8,243 nt of DNA from SOKG01 sp964449845 (GTDB taxonomy: Bacteria > Chloroflexota > Dehalococcoidia > SZUA-161), in assembly GCA_964449845.1 (NCBI GenBank), contig CAYVES010000109.1, forward strand, positions 1-8,243. Reading direction: 5' to 3'. The notes beneath the pieces are model-generated. The model searched no databases. It was not told the DNA's origin and worked only from the letters and a program-made list of their open reading frames with translations. How positions within the stretch are numbered: position 1 is the first letter of the stretch; each line of letters starts with the position of its first letter. Positions 1 through 6,368 of the stretch are shown piece after piece. Made by a program: the position numbers and the translations under genes.

Positions 1-10
1 ATACATTCAA

Positions 11-50
11 GATTGCTTCGTCCCCCGATGAATCGGGGTCCTCGCAATGA
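11..50. repeat. Dispersed hairpin repeat (ATTGC ... GCAAT type)
   Basis: An inner 7-bp stem, CCCCGAT (23-29) with ATCGGGG (32-38) and a 2-nt loop, lies inside an outer pair ATTGC (12-16) with GCAAT (44-48). The ATTGCTTCGTC ... CTCGCAATGAC pattern resembles short palindromic repeats that I recall as abundant in many environmental bacterial genomes. That part is recollection; the nested palindrome is seen directly. No protein reading frame across it looks convincing. Confidence 0.6.
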
Positions 51-107
51 CATAGCAATGTGGCAACACCAACTTGGTCCCGAATCGCTCTTTACGGGAT
101 TCACGAA

Positions 108-311
108 ATGCTTGACCCGCTGGTTGTTTCTATCTATACTAGTCCAAAAAAAGCCAAAGGTGCGGACAGCTTGTCCCTGGGTAACTATAATCGTGTGCGT
201 GGACGATAAGCTGGAGATAGAATCCCCGAAGTTGGCATTAACAGGGATGAAGCCAGAAAAAGGGCCTATTACGCCAGGATGGAGAAGATGCTGTCGATGG
301 CGCCAAGGTGA
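108..311 (+). pseudogene. Coding-like remnant with internal stop, upstream of the activase
   Basis: One frame reads as protein-like sequence from about 108 to a TGA at 309-311, broken by a TAA at 207-209. The part after the stop is rich in charged residues and contains the stretch RDEARKRAYYARMEKML, which looks like the helical C-terminus of a real protein. It ends 33 bp before the activase start. I do not recognise the family. A lost or degraded gene of the same unit, for example a dehydratase subunit, is possible but not shown. The other frames here look like noise. Chance cannot be excluded for so short a stretch. Confidence 0.25.
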
Positions 312-344
312 GGTGGGCGACAGCTCGAAGGATGGCAGAGGGAA

Positions 345-1325
345 ATGGATGTTTATCTCGGCGTCGACGTTGGCTCAGTCACAACCAAGTTTGCTCTGGT
401 GACCGAAAAAGGCGAACTCGTCGCCCATAATTACCTTCGCACTCAAGGTAAACCGATCGCCGTAATCCAACGGGGGCTTAAGGAGATCCAGGGACAGATG
501 CCACCTCGAGGCGAGATAAGCGGCGTGTGTACCACAGGGAGCGCCCGCTACCTGGCAGGGGTTATTATGGGCGCAGATATGGTTAAGAATGAGATCACTG
601 CACAGGCTGTGGCTACTCTCCATTACCTCCCCGAGGTGCGCACCATCATCGAGATCGGGGGCCAGGATTCGAAGCTAATCATCGTCCGCGATGGCTTCGT
701 GGTAGATTTCGCTATGAATACCGTTTGTGCCGCTGGCACCGGCAGCTTCCTCGACCAGCAAGCATCGCGGCTCAACTTAAGGATCCAGGACTTCGGGGAG
801 CAAGCCCTTCAGAGCAAGGCTCCGGTGCACATCGAAGGGCGATGCACTGTGTTCGCTGAGTCCGATATGATCCATAAGCAGCAGATGGGACATGAGACAG
901 AGGACATAATCTACGGTCTGTGTCAGGCTCTGGTTCGCAACTACCTGAACGGTGTTGGCATGGGAAAAGAGATGCTGCCTCCTATTGTATTTCAGGGCGG
1001 GGTAGCCTTCAACAAAGGGATCGTCCGTGCCTTCGAAGAAAGCTTAGGCACCGAGGTTTTCGTCCCGCTCTATCATGAGGCGATGGGTGCTATCGGGGCT
1101 GCGCTTCTGGTGCGCGAAGAGATGTCCCGTAATGGCAAGATGACTGACTTTACCGGATTCGAGGCGAGCGAAGAGACCTATCACACTTCATCCTTTGAAT
1201 GTAGGGTATGTACCGATCGCTGTGAGATCGCCCGGATATTCCAAAACGACGAGGTCATCGCCCACTGGGGTGGGCGTTGCGACCTGTGGGAGGGAGCGAA
1301 GAGTGCCCAAGCAAAAAGCGTCTAA
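345..1325 (+). CDS. Acyl-CoA dehydratase/benzoyl-CoA reductase-type activase (BadF/BadG/BcrA/HgdC ATPase family)
   Basis: This is an ATP-hydrolysing iron-sulfur activase that injects a low-potential electron into a 2-hydroxyacyl-CoA dehydratase or benzoyl-CoA reductase-type partner in the cytoplasm. It has the ASKHA fold: the first phosphate loop DVGSVTTK is at residues 8-15, GGQDSK at 105-110 and AAGTGSF at 129-135. Cys128 and Cys167 correspond to the HgdC cysteines (127 and 166) that hold the 4Fe-4S cluster at the dimer interface. After the ASKHA domain a tail carries Cys286, Cys289, Cys293 and a GGRC ending at Cys312. HgdC itself (about 260 residues) lacks this tail; related longer activases continue into another domain there. 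The ATG has AGAGGGAA directly upstream, with close spacing. The 3' end overlaps plsX by 23 bp. The substrate of the partner enzyme cannot be told, and no dehydratase subunit is in the window. Confidence 0.9.
   Translation: MDVYLGVDVGSVTTKFALVTEKGELVAHNYLRTQGKPIAVIQRGLKEIQGQMPPRGEISGVCTTGSARYLAGVIMGADMVKNEITAQAVATLHYLPEVRTIIEIGGQDSKLIIVRDGFVVDFAMNTVCAAGTGSFLDQQASRLNLRIQDFGEQALQSKAPVHIEGRCTVFAESDMIHKQQMGHETEDIIYGLCQALVRNYLNGVGMGKEMLPPIVFQGGVAFNKGIVRAFEESLGTEVFVPLYHEAMGAIGAALLVREEMSRNGKMTDFTGFEASEETYHTSSFECRVCTDRCEIARIFQNDEVIAHWGGRCDLWEGAKSAQAKSV
1288..1296 (+). promoter_or_regulatory. Ribosome binding site fixing the plsX GTG start
   Basis: The purine run GGGAGGGAG lies 6 nt before the GTG at 1303, inside the end of the activase gene. 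It decides the plsX start: the frame stays open further upstream to 1195, but that part overlaps conserved activase sequence and has no good site. The overlap suggests translational coupling. Confidence 0.75.
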
Positions 1326-2304
1326 GAAAATTAGGATCGCTCTGGATGCCATGGGTGGTGATCACGCCCCTGAGGAGATAATAAAAGGGGCAATCGCGGC
1401 GGCCGATGATAACAATTTGGAGGTTGTGTTGGTGGGGCAAGAGAGCGTGGTGCAAGAGGAATTGAACGAGCATAACCTTGCTGGGTGTGGGGTAAGCGTT
1501 GTCCATGCCAGCGAAGTGATAACCATGGAGGAGCGCCCGGTACCGGCGGTCAAGGAAAAGAAGGACTCATCCATTGTAGTTGGGATTTCTCTGCTCAAAG
1601 CTGGGGAGGTAGGGGCGTTTGTCTCTGCGGGCAATACAGGGGCGGTGATGACCGCGGCTAGCCTGATCTTGGGTAGAACGAAGGGAATCCACCGTCCTGC
1701 CCTGGGCGCTCTTTTTCCTTTCCCTACAGGACCGCTCCTCTGCCTTGATCTGGGGGCAAACTCTGACTGCAAGCCGATGTCGTTAGCTCAGTTCGCCAGA
1801 ATGGGCAGCATATATATGGAGAGAATCTTTGCCATCGATAGCCCTCGAGTTGGGCTGCTCTCAAGTGGTGAAGAGGATACAAAGGGTAGTCAGCTGGTTC
1901 AGAAGGCCCACAAGATGCTGAAGAAAGCCAAGCTCAACTTCATCGGCAATGTTGAGGGCAGAGATATCGCCAGTGGGCGGGCTGATGTGATTGTGACCGA
2001 TGGCTTCACCGGCAATGTGCTGCTGAAGTTGGGCGAGGGCCTTGGCGAAATGCTTCTCGACTCTCTGAGGGAGGCGGTGGCTGAGAATCCAAGACTTAAG
2101 TTGGCTGCTGATCTTCTTGAGCCCACCTTCAAATCAGTTATCAGCACCTTGGATTATAGAGAGTACGGCGGCGCTCTTTTATTCGGGGTCAACAGCAACG
2201 TCATCGTGGCCCACGGTCGTAGCGATGCCGAAGCGATAAAGAATGCAATCACCGCTGCCAAACGGTCTGTGGTGCAAGAAGTAGCCGAAGCAATGAAGGG
2301 CTAA
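1303..2304 (+). CDS. plsX: Phosphate acyltransferase PlsX
   Basis: PlsX converts acyl-ACP and inorganic phosphate to acyl-phosphate, the donor used by PlsY for the first acylation of glycerol-3-phosphate in phospholipid synthesis. It is a soluble or peripheral membrane enzyme. The product is 333 residues, a normal length. The family signature DAMGGDHAPEEIIKGA is at about residues 15-30. SAGNTGAVMTAA, LDLGAN and DGFTGNVLLK follow in the expected order, and the C-terminus has YGGALLFGV. The GTG start at 1303 puts the signature close to the N-terminus, as is usual. The gene overlaps the activase by 23 bp, so the two are probably one transcript. fabH and acpP, frequent plsX neighbours elsewhere, are not next to it; thioredoxin follows after 30 bp. 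Confidence 0.95.
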   Translation: MPKQKASKKIRIALDAMGGDHAPEEIIKGAIAAADDNNLEVVLVGQESVVQEELNEHNLAGCGVSVVHASEVITMEERPVPAVKEKKDSSIVVGISLLKAGEVGAFVSAGNTGAVMTAASLILGRTKGIHRPALGALFPFPTGPLLCLDLGANSDCKPMSLAQFARMGSIYMERIFAIDSPRVGLLSSGEEDTKGSQLVQKAHKMLKKAKLNFIGNVEGRDIASGRADVIVTDGFTGNVLLKLGEGLGEMLLDSLREAVAENPRLKLAADLLEPTFKSVISTLDYREYGGALLFGVNSNVIVAHGRSDAEAIKNAITAAKRSVVQEVAEAMKG

Positions 2305-2334
2305 CCTGCCAATAAAGATGCTGTGGAGGTATCT

Positions 2335-2661
2335 ATGGCTGAGCCGCTTAGTGTGGATGACAAGAACTTCAACGGAGTTGTCCTCGAGGCTGATATGCCG
2401 TTCTTGGTCGATTTTTGGGCCCCCTGGTGCACCCCGTGTCTCGCCATCGCTCCCATAGTGGGCGAGTTAGCCGCGGAGTACGAAGGCCAGGTAGGATTTG
2501 TTAGGGTCAATGTTGATGACAACACGAGGGTGGCAACAGAATATGGCATTCGTAGCATTCCCACCCTGCTGCTGTTTAAAGACGGCAAGCCGATGACTCA
2601 GATCGTGGGACTCAGATCCAAGGCGGAGCTGAAAAAGCACTTGGAGGCTGCCCTGACCTGA
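2335..2661 (+). CDS. trxA: Thioredoxin, WCTPC active site
   Basis: A small cytoplasmic dithiol-disulfide oxidoreductase of 108 residues, the normal size for thioredoxin 1. The active site is WCTPC (Trp31, Cys32, Thr33, Pro34, Cys35), with Thr in place of the usual Gly. Asp26, Pro40 and the cis-proline Pro76 of the IPT motif fall at the same numbers as in the E. coli protein. The ATG at 2335 is preceded by GGAGGT (2325-2330) with 4-nt spacing. A GTG at 2323 would add four residues but would lie over that site, so it is less likely. The gene follows plsX by 30 bp. Its expected reductant, thioredoxin reductase, lies just downstream but is truncated, so this protein may depend on a reductase encoded elsewhere. 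Confidence 0.95.
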   Translation: MAEPLSVDDKNFNGVVLEADMPFLVDFWAPWCTPCLAIAPIVGELAAEYEGQVGFVRVNVDDNTRVATEYGIRSIPTLLLFKDGKPMTQIVGLRSKAELKKHLEAALT

Positions 2662-2820
2662 AAAGCAAGTGTTCAGGTTTGGAAATGTTCTACGTTCTAC
2701 GTTCTAAGTTCAAGGTTAACCTAGAACGTAGAACGTAGAACCTAGAACTCCAAAAACTCGAACACGGTCGCAGCTTTTCGGTTTTGCTGAGAGCTTAAAG
2801 CTGACGGCTGAACGCTTACG
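2662..2820 (-). repeat. Palindromic dispersed repeat, copy 1 (inverted relative to copy 2)
   Basis: This fills the gap between trxA and the trxB fragment. Its reverse complement aligns with 6230-6365. Shared blocks, in the copy-2 direction, are GTAAGCGT, CAGC..TCAGC, CTCTCAGCAAAACC, TTCTAGGTTCTACGTTCTA, CCTTGAACTTAGAAC, TAGAACATTTCCA and CTGAACAC.TGC. Copy 1 carries an extra insertion of some 25 bp (about 2751-2780) and a different number of 7-bp units. No open frame of note is present. One edge begins at the trxA stop codon and the other is at about 2820, where the thioredoxin reductase reading starts soon after. Confidence 0.8.
2687..2748. repeat. Heptamer tandem repeats forming a 19-bp perfect hairpin
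   Basis: The left arm consists of GTTCTAC/GTTCTAA units at 2687-2707. The right arm consists of TAGAACG/TAGAACC units at 2722-2748. Positions 2688-2706 pair perfectly with 2722-2740 around a 15-nt loop that contains the palindrome GGTTAACC (2714-2721). A transcript from trxA would fold strongly here. There is no following T-run, so an intrinsic terminator is not supported, though pausing or mRNA end protection is possible. Confidence 0.8.
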
Positions 2821-2846
2821 TTGAGTTTGGGGCAGAGGAAAAGATA

Positions 2847-3488
2847 GTGAATACCAGTGATGGCCGGTATCGTGCCAAGTCGCTTATCATCGCCGGCGGC
2901 TCTGAGTATAGCAAGTTGGGTGTGCCTGGGGAGGAGGAGCTTAGGAGTAGGGGGGTGTCGTATTGCGCTACGTGCGACGGCGCTTTTTTCAATGATCAGG
3001 CGGTCTCGGCGGTGGGAGGGGGAAACGTTGCCCTGAACGATGCCCTTTTTCTCACTAGATTTGCATCAAAGGTGGTCGTCATCCATCGCCGCGACCAGCT
3101 CAGGGCGACCAAGATACTTCAGGAAAGAGCCTTTGCAGAGCCGAAGATAGAGTTTCTCTGGGATACGGTAGTTGAGTCCATTGAAGGAGATAGCCAGGTC
3201 AGGGAACTCGGATTGCGAAATGTGAAGACCAAGGAGGAATCAAGACTGGAGGTCTCTGGCGTTTTTATAGCCGTGGGCCTGCGTCCCAACACGGGCTATC
3301 TGGGAGGGCTGCTTGCCTTGTCTCCAAAAGGCTTTATACTGGTCAATGACCAGATGGAAACAGGGGTGCCAGGTGTGTTTGCCGCTGGGGATATCCGTGC
3401 GGGGTCGGCGCGGCAGGTCTCCAGCGCTGTTGGTGACGGAGCCACTGCTGTTATCTCTGCCGAAAGGTACCTTTCTTCCAACCGATAA
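2847..3488 (+). pseudogene. trxB: Thioredoxin reductase fragment, N-terminal FAD-binding part missing
   Basis: Thioredoxin reductase uses NADPH and FAD to reduce thioredoxin. This fragment of 213 residues retains the redox motif CATCDG, the NADPH loop GGGNVALNDA, the phosphate-binding HRRDQLRA, and the C-terminal FAD motif GVFAAGD followed by RQVSSAVGDGA. Full-length proteins have about 305-320 residues. The first 90-100, including the N-terminal FAD-binding GxGxxG motif, are absent and are not encoded in the 185 bp upstream, which is repeat sequence. The frame is open only back to a TGA at 2802; trxB-like reading begins at about 2835. A GTG at 2847 with AGAGGA nearby could start translation, but the product should not bind FAD normally. 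The following AGG of LIIAGG replaces the usual ATG motif. It is most likely a remnant of a trxA-trxB operon disrupted by the repeat or by a deletion ending in it. Confidence 0.8.
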
Positions 3489-3550
3489 TCAACCGGAGTT
3501 GTTCTTTCACGATGAAGATAAGACGGATAACGAGGCCACCCATACCGATC

Positions 3551-3558
3551 AGGAGGAG
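3551..3558 (+). promoter_or_regulatory. Candidate ribosome binding site for corA
   Basis: AGGAGGAG lies 13 nt before the GTG at 3572. The spacing is long, but this is the only strong site near the corA start. The earlier ATG at 3512 has no recognisable site. Confidence 0.45.
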
Positions 3559-3571
3559 ACGTGGGGCTGCT

Positions 3572-4516
3572 GTGGCCAAACCCACGATCACCAGAACCGA
3601 GCCCAGCATCAAGTCGATTGCCTGGGACAAGCTGACCTGGGTCAATATCGAGCAACCTTCGGAAATGGAGACAGAGTATCTGGCTGAGCATTACCCCTTC
3701 CATCCCCTCGATCTGGATGACTGTTTGAGCAGGATCCAGCTACCAAAGATTGACGAATACGAAGACTATCTCTTTGCCGTGTTCCATTTCCCCGTGTTCA
3801 ATCCCGAAGCGCGCGCAACCACGCCCAGTCAAGTTTCCATATTCATTGGTGAGGACTATCTGATCACCCTGCACCAGGGTGACCTCAAGCCTCTGGTGAC
3901 TTTGTTTAGAGGGTGCGAAACGAACGAGAAAACTAGGGAGGAAAGCATGGGGCGGAGCTCCGGCTATCTGCTCTATCTCGTCCTTGATCGGTTGGTCAGC
4001 TACTGCATCCCCATACTAAACAAGATCGGAGAGAACATCGATGAGGTGGAGGACCGTATCTTCGGTGAGAACCCGAGGGGCACGGTTGCCGAAGTAGCAA
4101 TACTGCGCCGTGATATCATCTCCTTCAGGCGTATCATCAGGCCCCAGACGGAGGCAGCAGAGGTACTGGAGCAAAAGGAGTGGCCTATTCTCAAGGAAGA
4201 CCCCGATGTCTACTTTGGCGACATAGCGGACCACTTGCGCAAGATTCGAGACACCCTCGATGACTATAAAGAGGTGGTGGAGGGTCTTAGCGACACTAAT
4301 GACACGTTGACCTCGTTTCGCATCAATGAGGTTATTCGGGTGCTGACCATCATCTCAACGATAATGCTGCCCCTGACGCTAGTTGCCAGCATCTTGGGGA
4401 TGAATATCTATCCCATGCCTGTTGACAGCCCGGCTGCCTTTGCCGGAATACTCATTGCTATGGTCTGCATCATCGGGGGCATGCTGGCTTTCTTCCGCTC
4501 CCGGCGCTGGATTTAG
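3572..4516 (+). CDS. corA: CorA-type divalent cation (Mg2+/Co2+) transporter
   Basis: An inner-membrane channel for magnesium and related divalent ions, active as a pentamer. From the GTG at 3572 it has 314 residues, the usual size. The soluble N-terminal domain carries WVNIEQP and FHPLDLDDCLSRIQ, then KIDEYEDYLF. A long helical region leads to two C-terminal membrane segments. The selectivity motif GMN is at residues 276-278 (4397-4405) at the end of the first segment, preceded by Leu where many CorA proteins have Tyr. The protein ends with a basic FFRSRRWI. A start at ATG 3512 would add 20 Arg/Pro-rich residues unlike any CorA N-terminus I know and has no binding site, so GTG 3572 is preferred with moderate certainty. 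It is followed by the YhhQ gene after 6 bp, probably in one transcript. Confidence 0.9.
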   Translation: MAKPTITRTEPSIKSIAWDKLTWVNIEQPSEMETEYLAEHYPFHPLDLDDCLSRIQLPKIDEYEDYLFAVFHFPVFNPEARATTPSQVSIFIGEDYLITLHQGDLKPLVTLFRGCETNEKTREESMGRSSGYLLYLVLDRLVSYCIPILNKIGENIDEVEDRIFGENPRGTVAEVAILRRDIISFRRIIRPQTEAAEVLEQKEWPILKEDPDVYFGDIADHLRKIRDTLDDYKEVVEGLSDTNDTLTSFRINEVIRVLTIISTIMLPLTLVASILGMNIYPMPVDSPAAFAGILIAMVCIIGGMLAFFRSRRWI

Positions 4517-4522
4517 AAGCTG

Positions 4523-5224
4523 ATGGTCATCTCACAACGGTTTGTTGTTGTTGCTGCTCTTTTCATCACCTGCCTCATCACCGCGAATATCATCGCTGTT
4601 AAACTTATAACTCTAGGCGTTGGGCCAGTGAAGCTTGGCGGGCTTGAACTCCCGGCGCCGTTGCCCGCTGCAATCATCATCTTCCCCTTAAGCTATATCT
4701 TCGGGGACATACTCACCGAGGTCTACGGATATCGCCAGGCGCGCCGTGTGATCTGGCTGGGGTTTCTCTGCAACGTGATCGCGGTGATTGCTTTCTGGTT
4801 GGCAGGACTAATCCCGGCCTATCAAGCGGATGTCCAGGTCGCCTATGAGCGTATCTTGGGCTACACCCCTCGGATTCTGGCAGCCTCCTTTGCTGCTTAC
4901 CTGTTCGGCGAGTTCGCCAATTCCTTCGTCCTGGCCAAGATGAAAATCAGGACCAGGGGGCGCTTCTTATGGAGCAGGACCATCGGTTCCACCATTGTCG
5001 GTCAGGGGCTGGATGCTTCGGTTTTCATCGCCATTGCCTTCGGCGGCACGTTGCCGGGGGCTGTACTTGCCGGCACAATACTTACGCACTGGCTGGTTAA
5101 AACCGGCTATGAGGCGGTGGCTACTCCCTTCACCTACGCCGTGGTAAACTACCTGAAGAGAAAAGAGGACATCGACACCTACGATTACGACACCGATTTC
5201 AATCCCTTGCTGGTTACACGATGA
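4523..5224 (+). CDS. yhhQ: VUT family / YhhQ-type queuosine precursor transporter
   Basis: A membrane protein of 233 residues with about six hydrophobic segments. The YhhQ/COG1738 hallmarks are all present: ANIIAVK at 21-27, FPLSYIFGDILTEVYGYR at 54-71 with Asp62 and Glu66 inside the membrane, GEFANSFVLAK at 129-139, and LWSRTIGSTIVGQGLD at 149-164. YhhQ imports the queuosine precursors preQ0 and preQ1 in E. coli, so salvage of a tRNA-modification precursor is the likely role. Other substrates for this branch cannot be excluded. No queuosine biosynthesis gene is nearby. The ATG lies 6 bp after the corA stop with only a weak purine stretch before it, suggesting coupling to corA. The C-terminal tail is acidic (DIDTYDYDTDF) and probably cytoplasmic. 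Confidence 0.88.
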   Translation: MVISQRFVVVAALFITCLITANIIAVKLITLGVGPVKLGGLELPAPLPAAIIIFPLSYIFGDILTEVYGYRQARRVIWLGFLCNVIAVIAFWLAGLIPAYQADVQVAYERILGYTPRILAASFAAYLFGEFANSFVLAKMKIRTRGRFLWSRTIGSTIVGQGLDASVFIAIAFGGTLPGAVLAGTILTHWLVKTGYEAVATPFTYAVVNYLKRKEDIDTYDYDTDFNPLLVTR

Positions 5225-5301
5225 GATCATCGCATCACGCATAATGTGCTGTGAAATCTACCGCTAGCTCCTCCAACCAGAGGAGGGAGAACCAGGCAGG
5301 T

Positions 5302-5403
5302 CCTCTCCCTCGAAGGGAGAGGTCAGAGCCTGTCCTGAGCCTGTCGAAGGATGAGGGTGAATTCCCCCTCCCCTTAATCCCCTCCCGCTAGGGGAGGGGA
5401 ATT
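5302..5403. repeat. Palindromic dispersed repeat between yhhQ and the hydrolase gene
   Basis: The gap at 5225-5452 has no gene. It contains a 9-bp stem, CCTCTCCCT (5302-5310) with AGGGAGAGG (5314-5322). A 9-bp direct repeat GAGCCTGTC follows at 5326-5334 and 5337-5345. Then a long near-palindrome pairs 5360-5373 with 5391-5403, enclosing an alternative stem CCCCTCCC (5379-5386) with GGGAGGGG (5392-5399). The pyrimidine-rich CCCCTCCC ... GGGGAGGGG pattern and the CCTGTCCTGAGCCTGTCGAAGG string resemble repeats I recall as common in environmental genomes. No T-run follows, so a terminator is unproven. Confidence 0.6.
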
Positions 5404-5452
5404 ACACAGAATTTTGCACAAATCATAACTGGCGGAGAAAGGAAATCGCGAA

Positions 5453-6223
5453 ATGGAGATCAGGGTATTGGGAGCGCACAATGTTGAGTCGGCGACTACC
5501 AGGCTGACATCCTTGCTCATCGACGACGTTCTCGCAGTGGACGCTGGGGCGCTCACCTCCAGCCTCTCCCTTTCAGAGCAGGAGAAGGTGACTTCTATTC
5601 TGCTCACCCACTGCCACTATGATCATGTGAGGGATGTCGCTGCTATCGCACTCAGTATCTCTTATTTCCGGAAGACTATCAGGGTCTATTCCCAGGCGAG
5701 CACGCTGGATGCTATCTCCAACAACATACTAAACGGTGTTATCTATCCCGATTTCACCGAGATACCTGCCCCTAACCCTCCACTGAAATTCTGCCCGCTG
5801 GAGCCGCACAAGGTCGAGGATATAGACGGTTACAAAGTACTGGCAGTTCCGGTGAAGCACACTGTCCCCACGGTGGGCTATCAGATTACTTCTGGCGAGG
5901 GAAAGAGCTTCTTCTATAGTGGGGATACGGGGCCTGGTTTGTCTGCCTGCTGGGAACACATATCGCCGCAGTTGCTCATCATGGATGTGACCCTGCCCAA
6001 TAGACTGGAGAAGCACGCTGTCTCCGGTGGACACCTTGACCCTCGCCTGCTCGGGGAGGAGTTGGTCGGGTTCAAGGAAACCAAGGGCTATCTTCCGCCA
6101 GTGGTGGTTATCCACGTCAGCCCCATGTTTGAGGGCGAGATCAAGGAAGAAGTGGAACAGGTAGCGAAGCAGCTAGGGGCGGACGTAACCCTGAGCTATG
6201 AGGGTGTGAGGCTGAACCTATAA
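5453..6223 (+). CDS. Metallo-beta-lactamase-fold hydrolase
   Basis: A soluble binuclear metal hydrolase of 256 residues with no signal peptide. The metal-binding motif is HCHYDH (His53, His55, Asp57, His58). His136, Asp158 in YSGDTGPG and His221 in VIHVSP complete the expected ligand set, and His194 in GGHL may be another active-site residue. The overall pattern, with GDTGPG and a late HVSP, is nearest to the class II cyclic-nucleotide phosphodiesterase / RNase Z-like branch rather than to beta-lactamases or glyoxalase II, but the substrate is unknown. The ATG is preceded by AAAGGA (5438-5443) at 9-nt spacing. It stands alone, between two repeat elements, and ends 6 bp before repeat copy 2. 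Confidence 0.85.
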   Translation: MEIRVLGAHNVESATTRLTSLLIDDVLAVDAGALTSSLSLSEQEKVTSILLTHCHYDHVRDVAAIALSISYFRKTIRVYSQASTLDAISNNILNGVIYPDFTEIPAPNPPLKFCPLEPHKVEDIDGYKVLAVPVKHTVPTVGYQITSGEGKSFFYSGDTGPGLSACWEHISPQLLIMDVTLPNRLEKHAVSGGHLDPRLLGEELVGFKETKGYLPPVVVIHVSPMFEGEIKEEVEQVAKQLGADVTLSYEGVRLNL

Positions 6224-6229
6224 TTGAAG

Positions 6230-6365
6230 GTAAGCGTGCAGCAGTCAGCCTTCGGCTCTCAGCAAAACCCACGGTGTTCTAGGTTCTACGTTCTAGGTTA
6301 CCCTTGAACTTAGAACCTAGAACCTAGAACCTAGAACATTTCCAGTGCTGGTAGCTGAACACCTG
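6230..6365 (+). repeat. Palindromic dispersed repeat, copy 2 (inverted relative to copy 1)
   Basis: This fills the space between the hydrolase gene and the convergent acyl-CoA dehydrogenase gene. It matches the reverse complement of 2662-2820 in the same block order, including both ends (GTAAGCGT at 6230 and CTGAACAC.TGC near 6355-6365). It lacks the insertion of some 25 bp found in copy 1. Because the flanking genes converge, its hairpin could stop or shield transcripts from both sides, but no T-run is present. Confidence 0.8.
6276..6337. repeat. Heptamer tandem repeats forming a near-perfect hairpin
   Basis: The left arm has three GTTCTAG/GTTCTAC units (6276-6296). The right arm has TAGAACC three times and a partial fourth unit (6311-6337). 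The two arms pair with one mismatch column (G/C choice at the seventh base). Unit numbers differ from the equivalent arms of copy 1, as expected from slippage of a 7-bp tandem repeat. Confidence 0.8.
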
Positions 6366-6368
6366 CAA

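Noticed and set aside
13..402. 129-residue forward frame at the left end
   Set aside because: It runs through a hairpin repeat and overlaps the clear activase start in another frame; its composition looks random.
1195..1302. Longer N-terminus for PlsX
   Set aside because: It overlaps the conserved cysteine tail of the activase, does not resemble PlsX, and the strong ribosome binding site points to GTG 1303.
1362..1772. Minus-strand frame inside plsX, and similar long frames opposite other genes
   Set aside because: They are shadows of strongly conserved plus-strand genes, with no start signal or recognisable motif.
2687..2748. CRISPR array
   Set aside because: The 7-bp units are contiguous and form arms of a palindrome; there are no spacers and no cas genes.
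3512..3571. CorA start at ATG 3512
   Set aside because: The added residues are an Arg/Pro-rich run with no family similarity and no ribosome binding site.
5390..5420. Intrinsic terminator after yhhQ
   Set aside because: The GC-rich stem is followed by AATTACACAGAATTTTG rather than a T-run placed directly after the stem.
2821..6229. Composite transposon between the inverted repeats
   Set aside because: There is no transposase or integrase between the repeats and the cargo is ordinary housekeeping genes; the pair is reported only as repeats.
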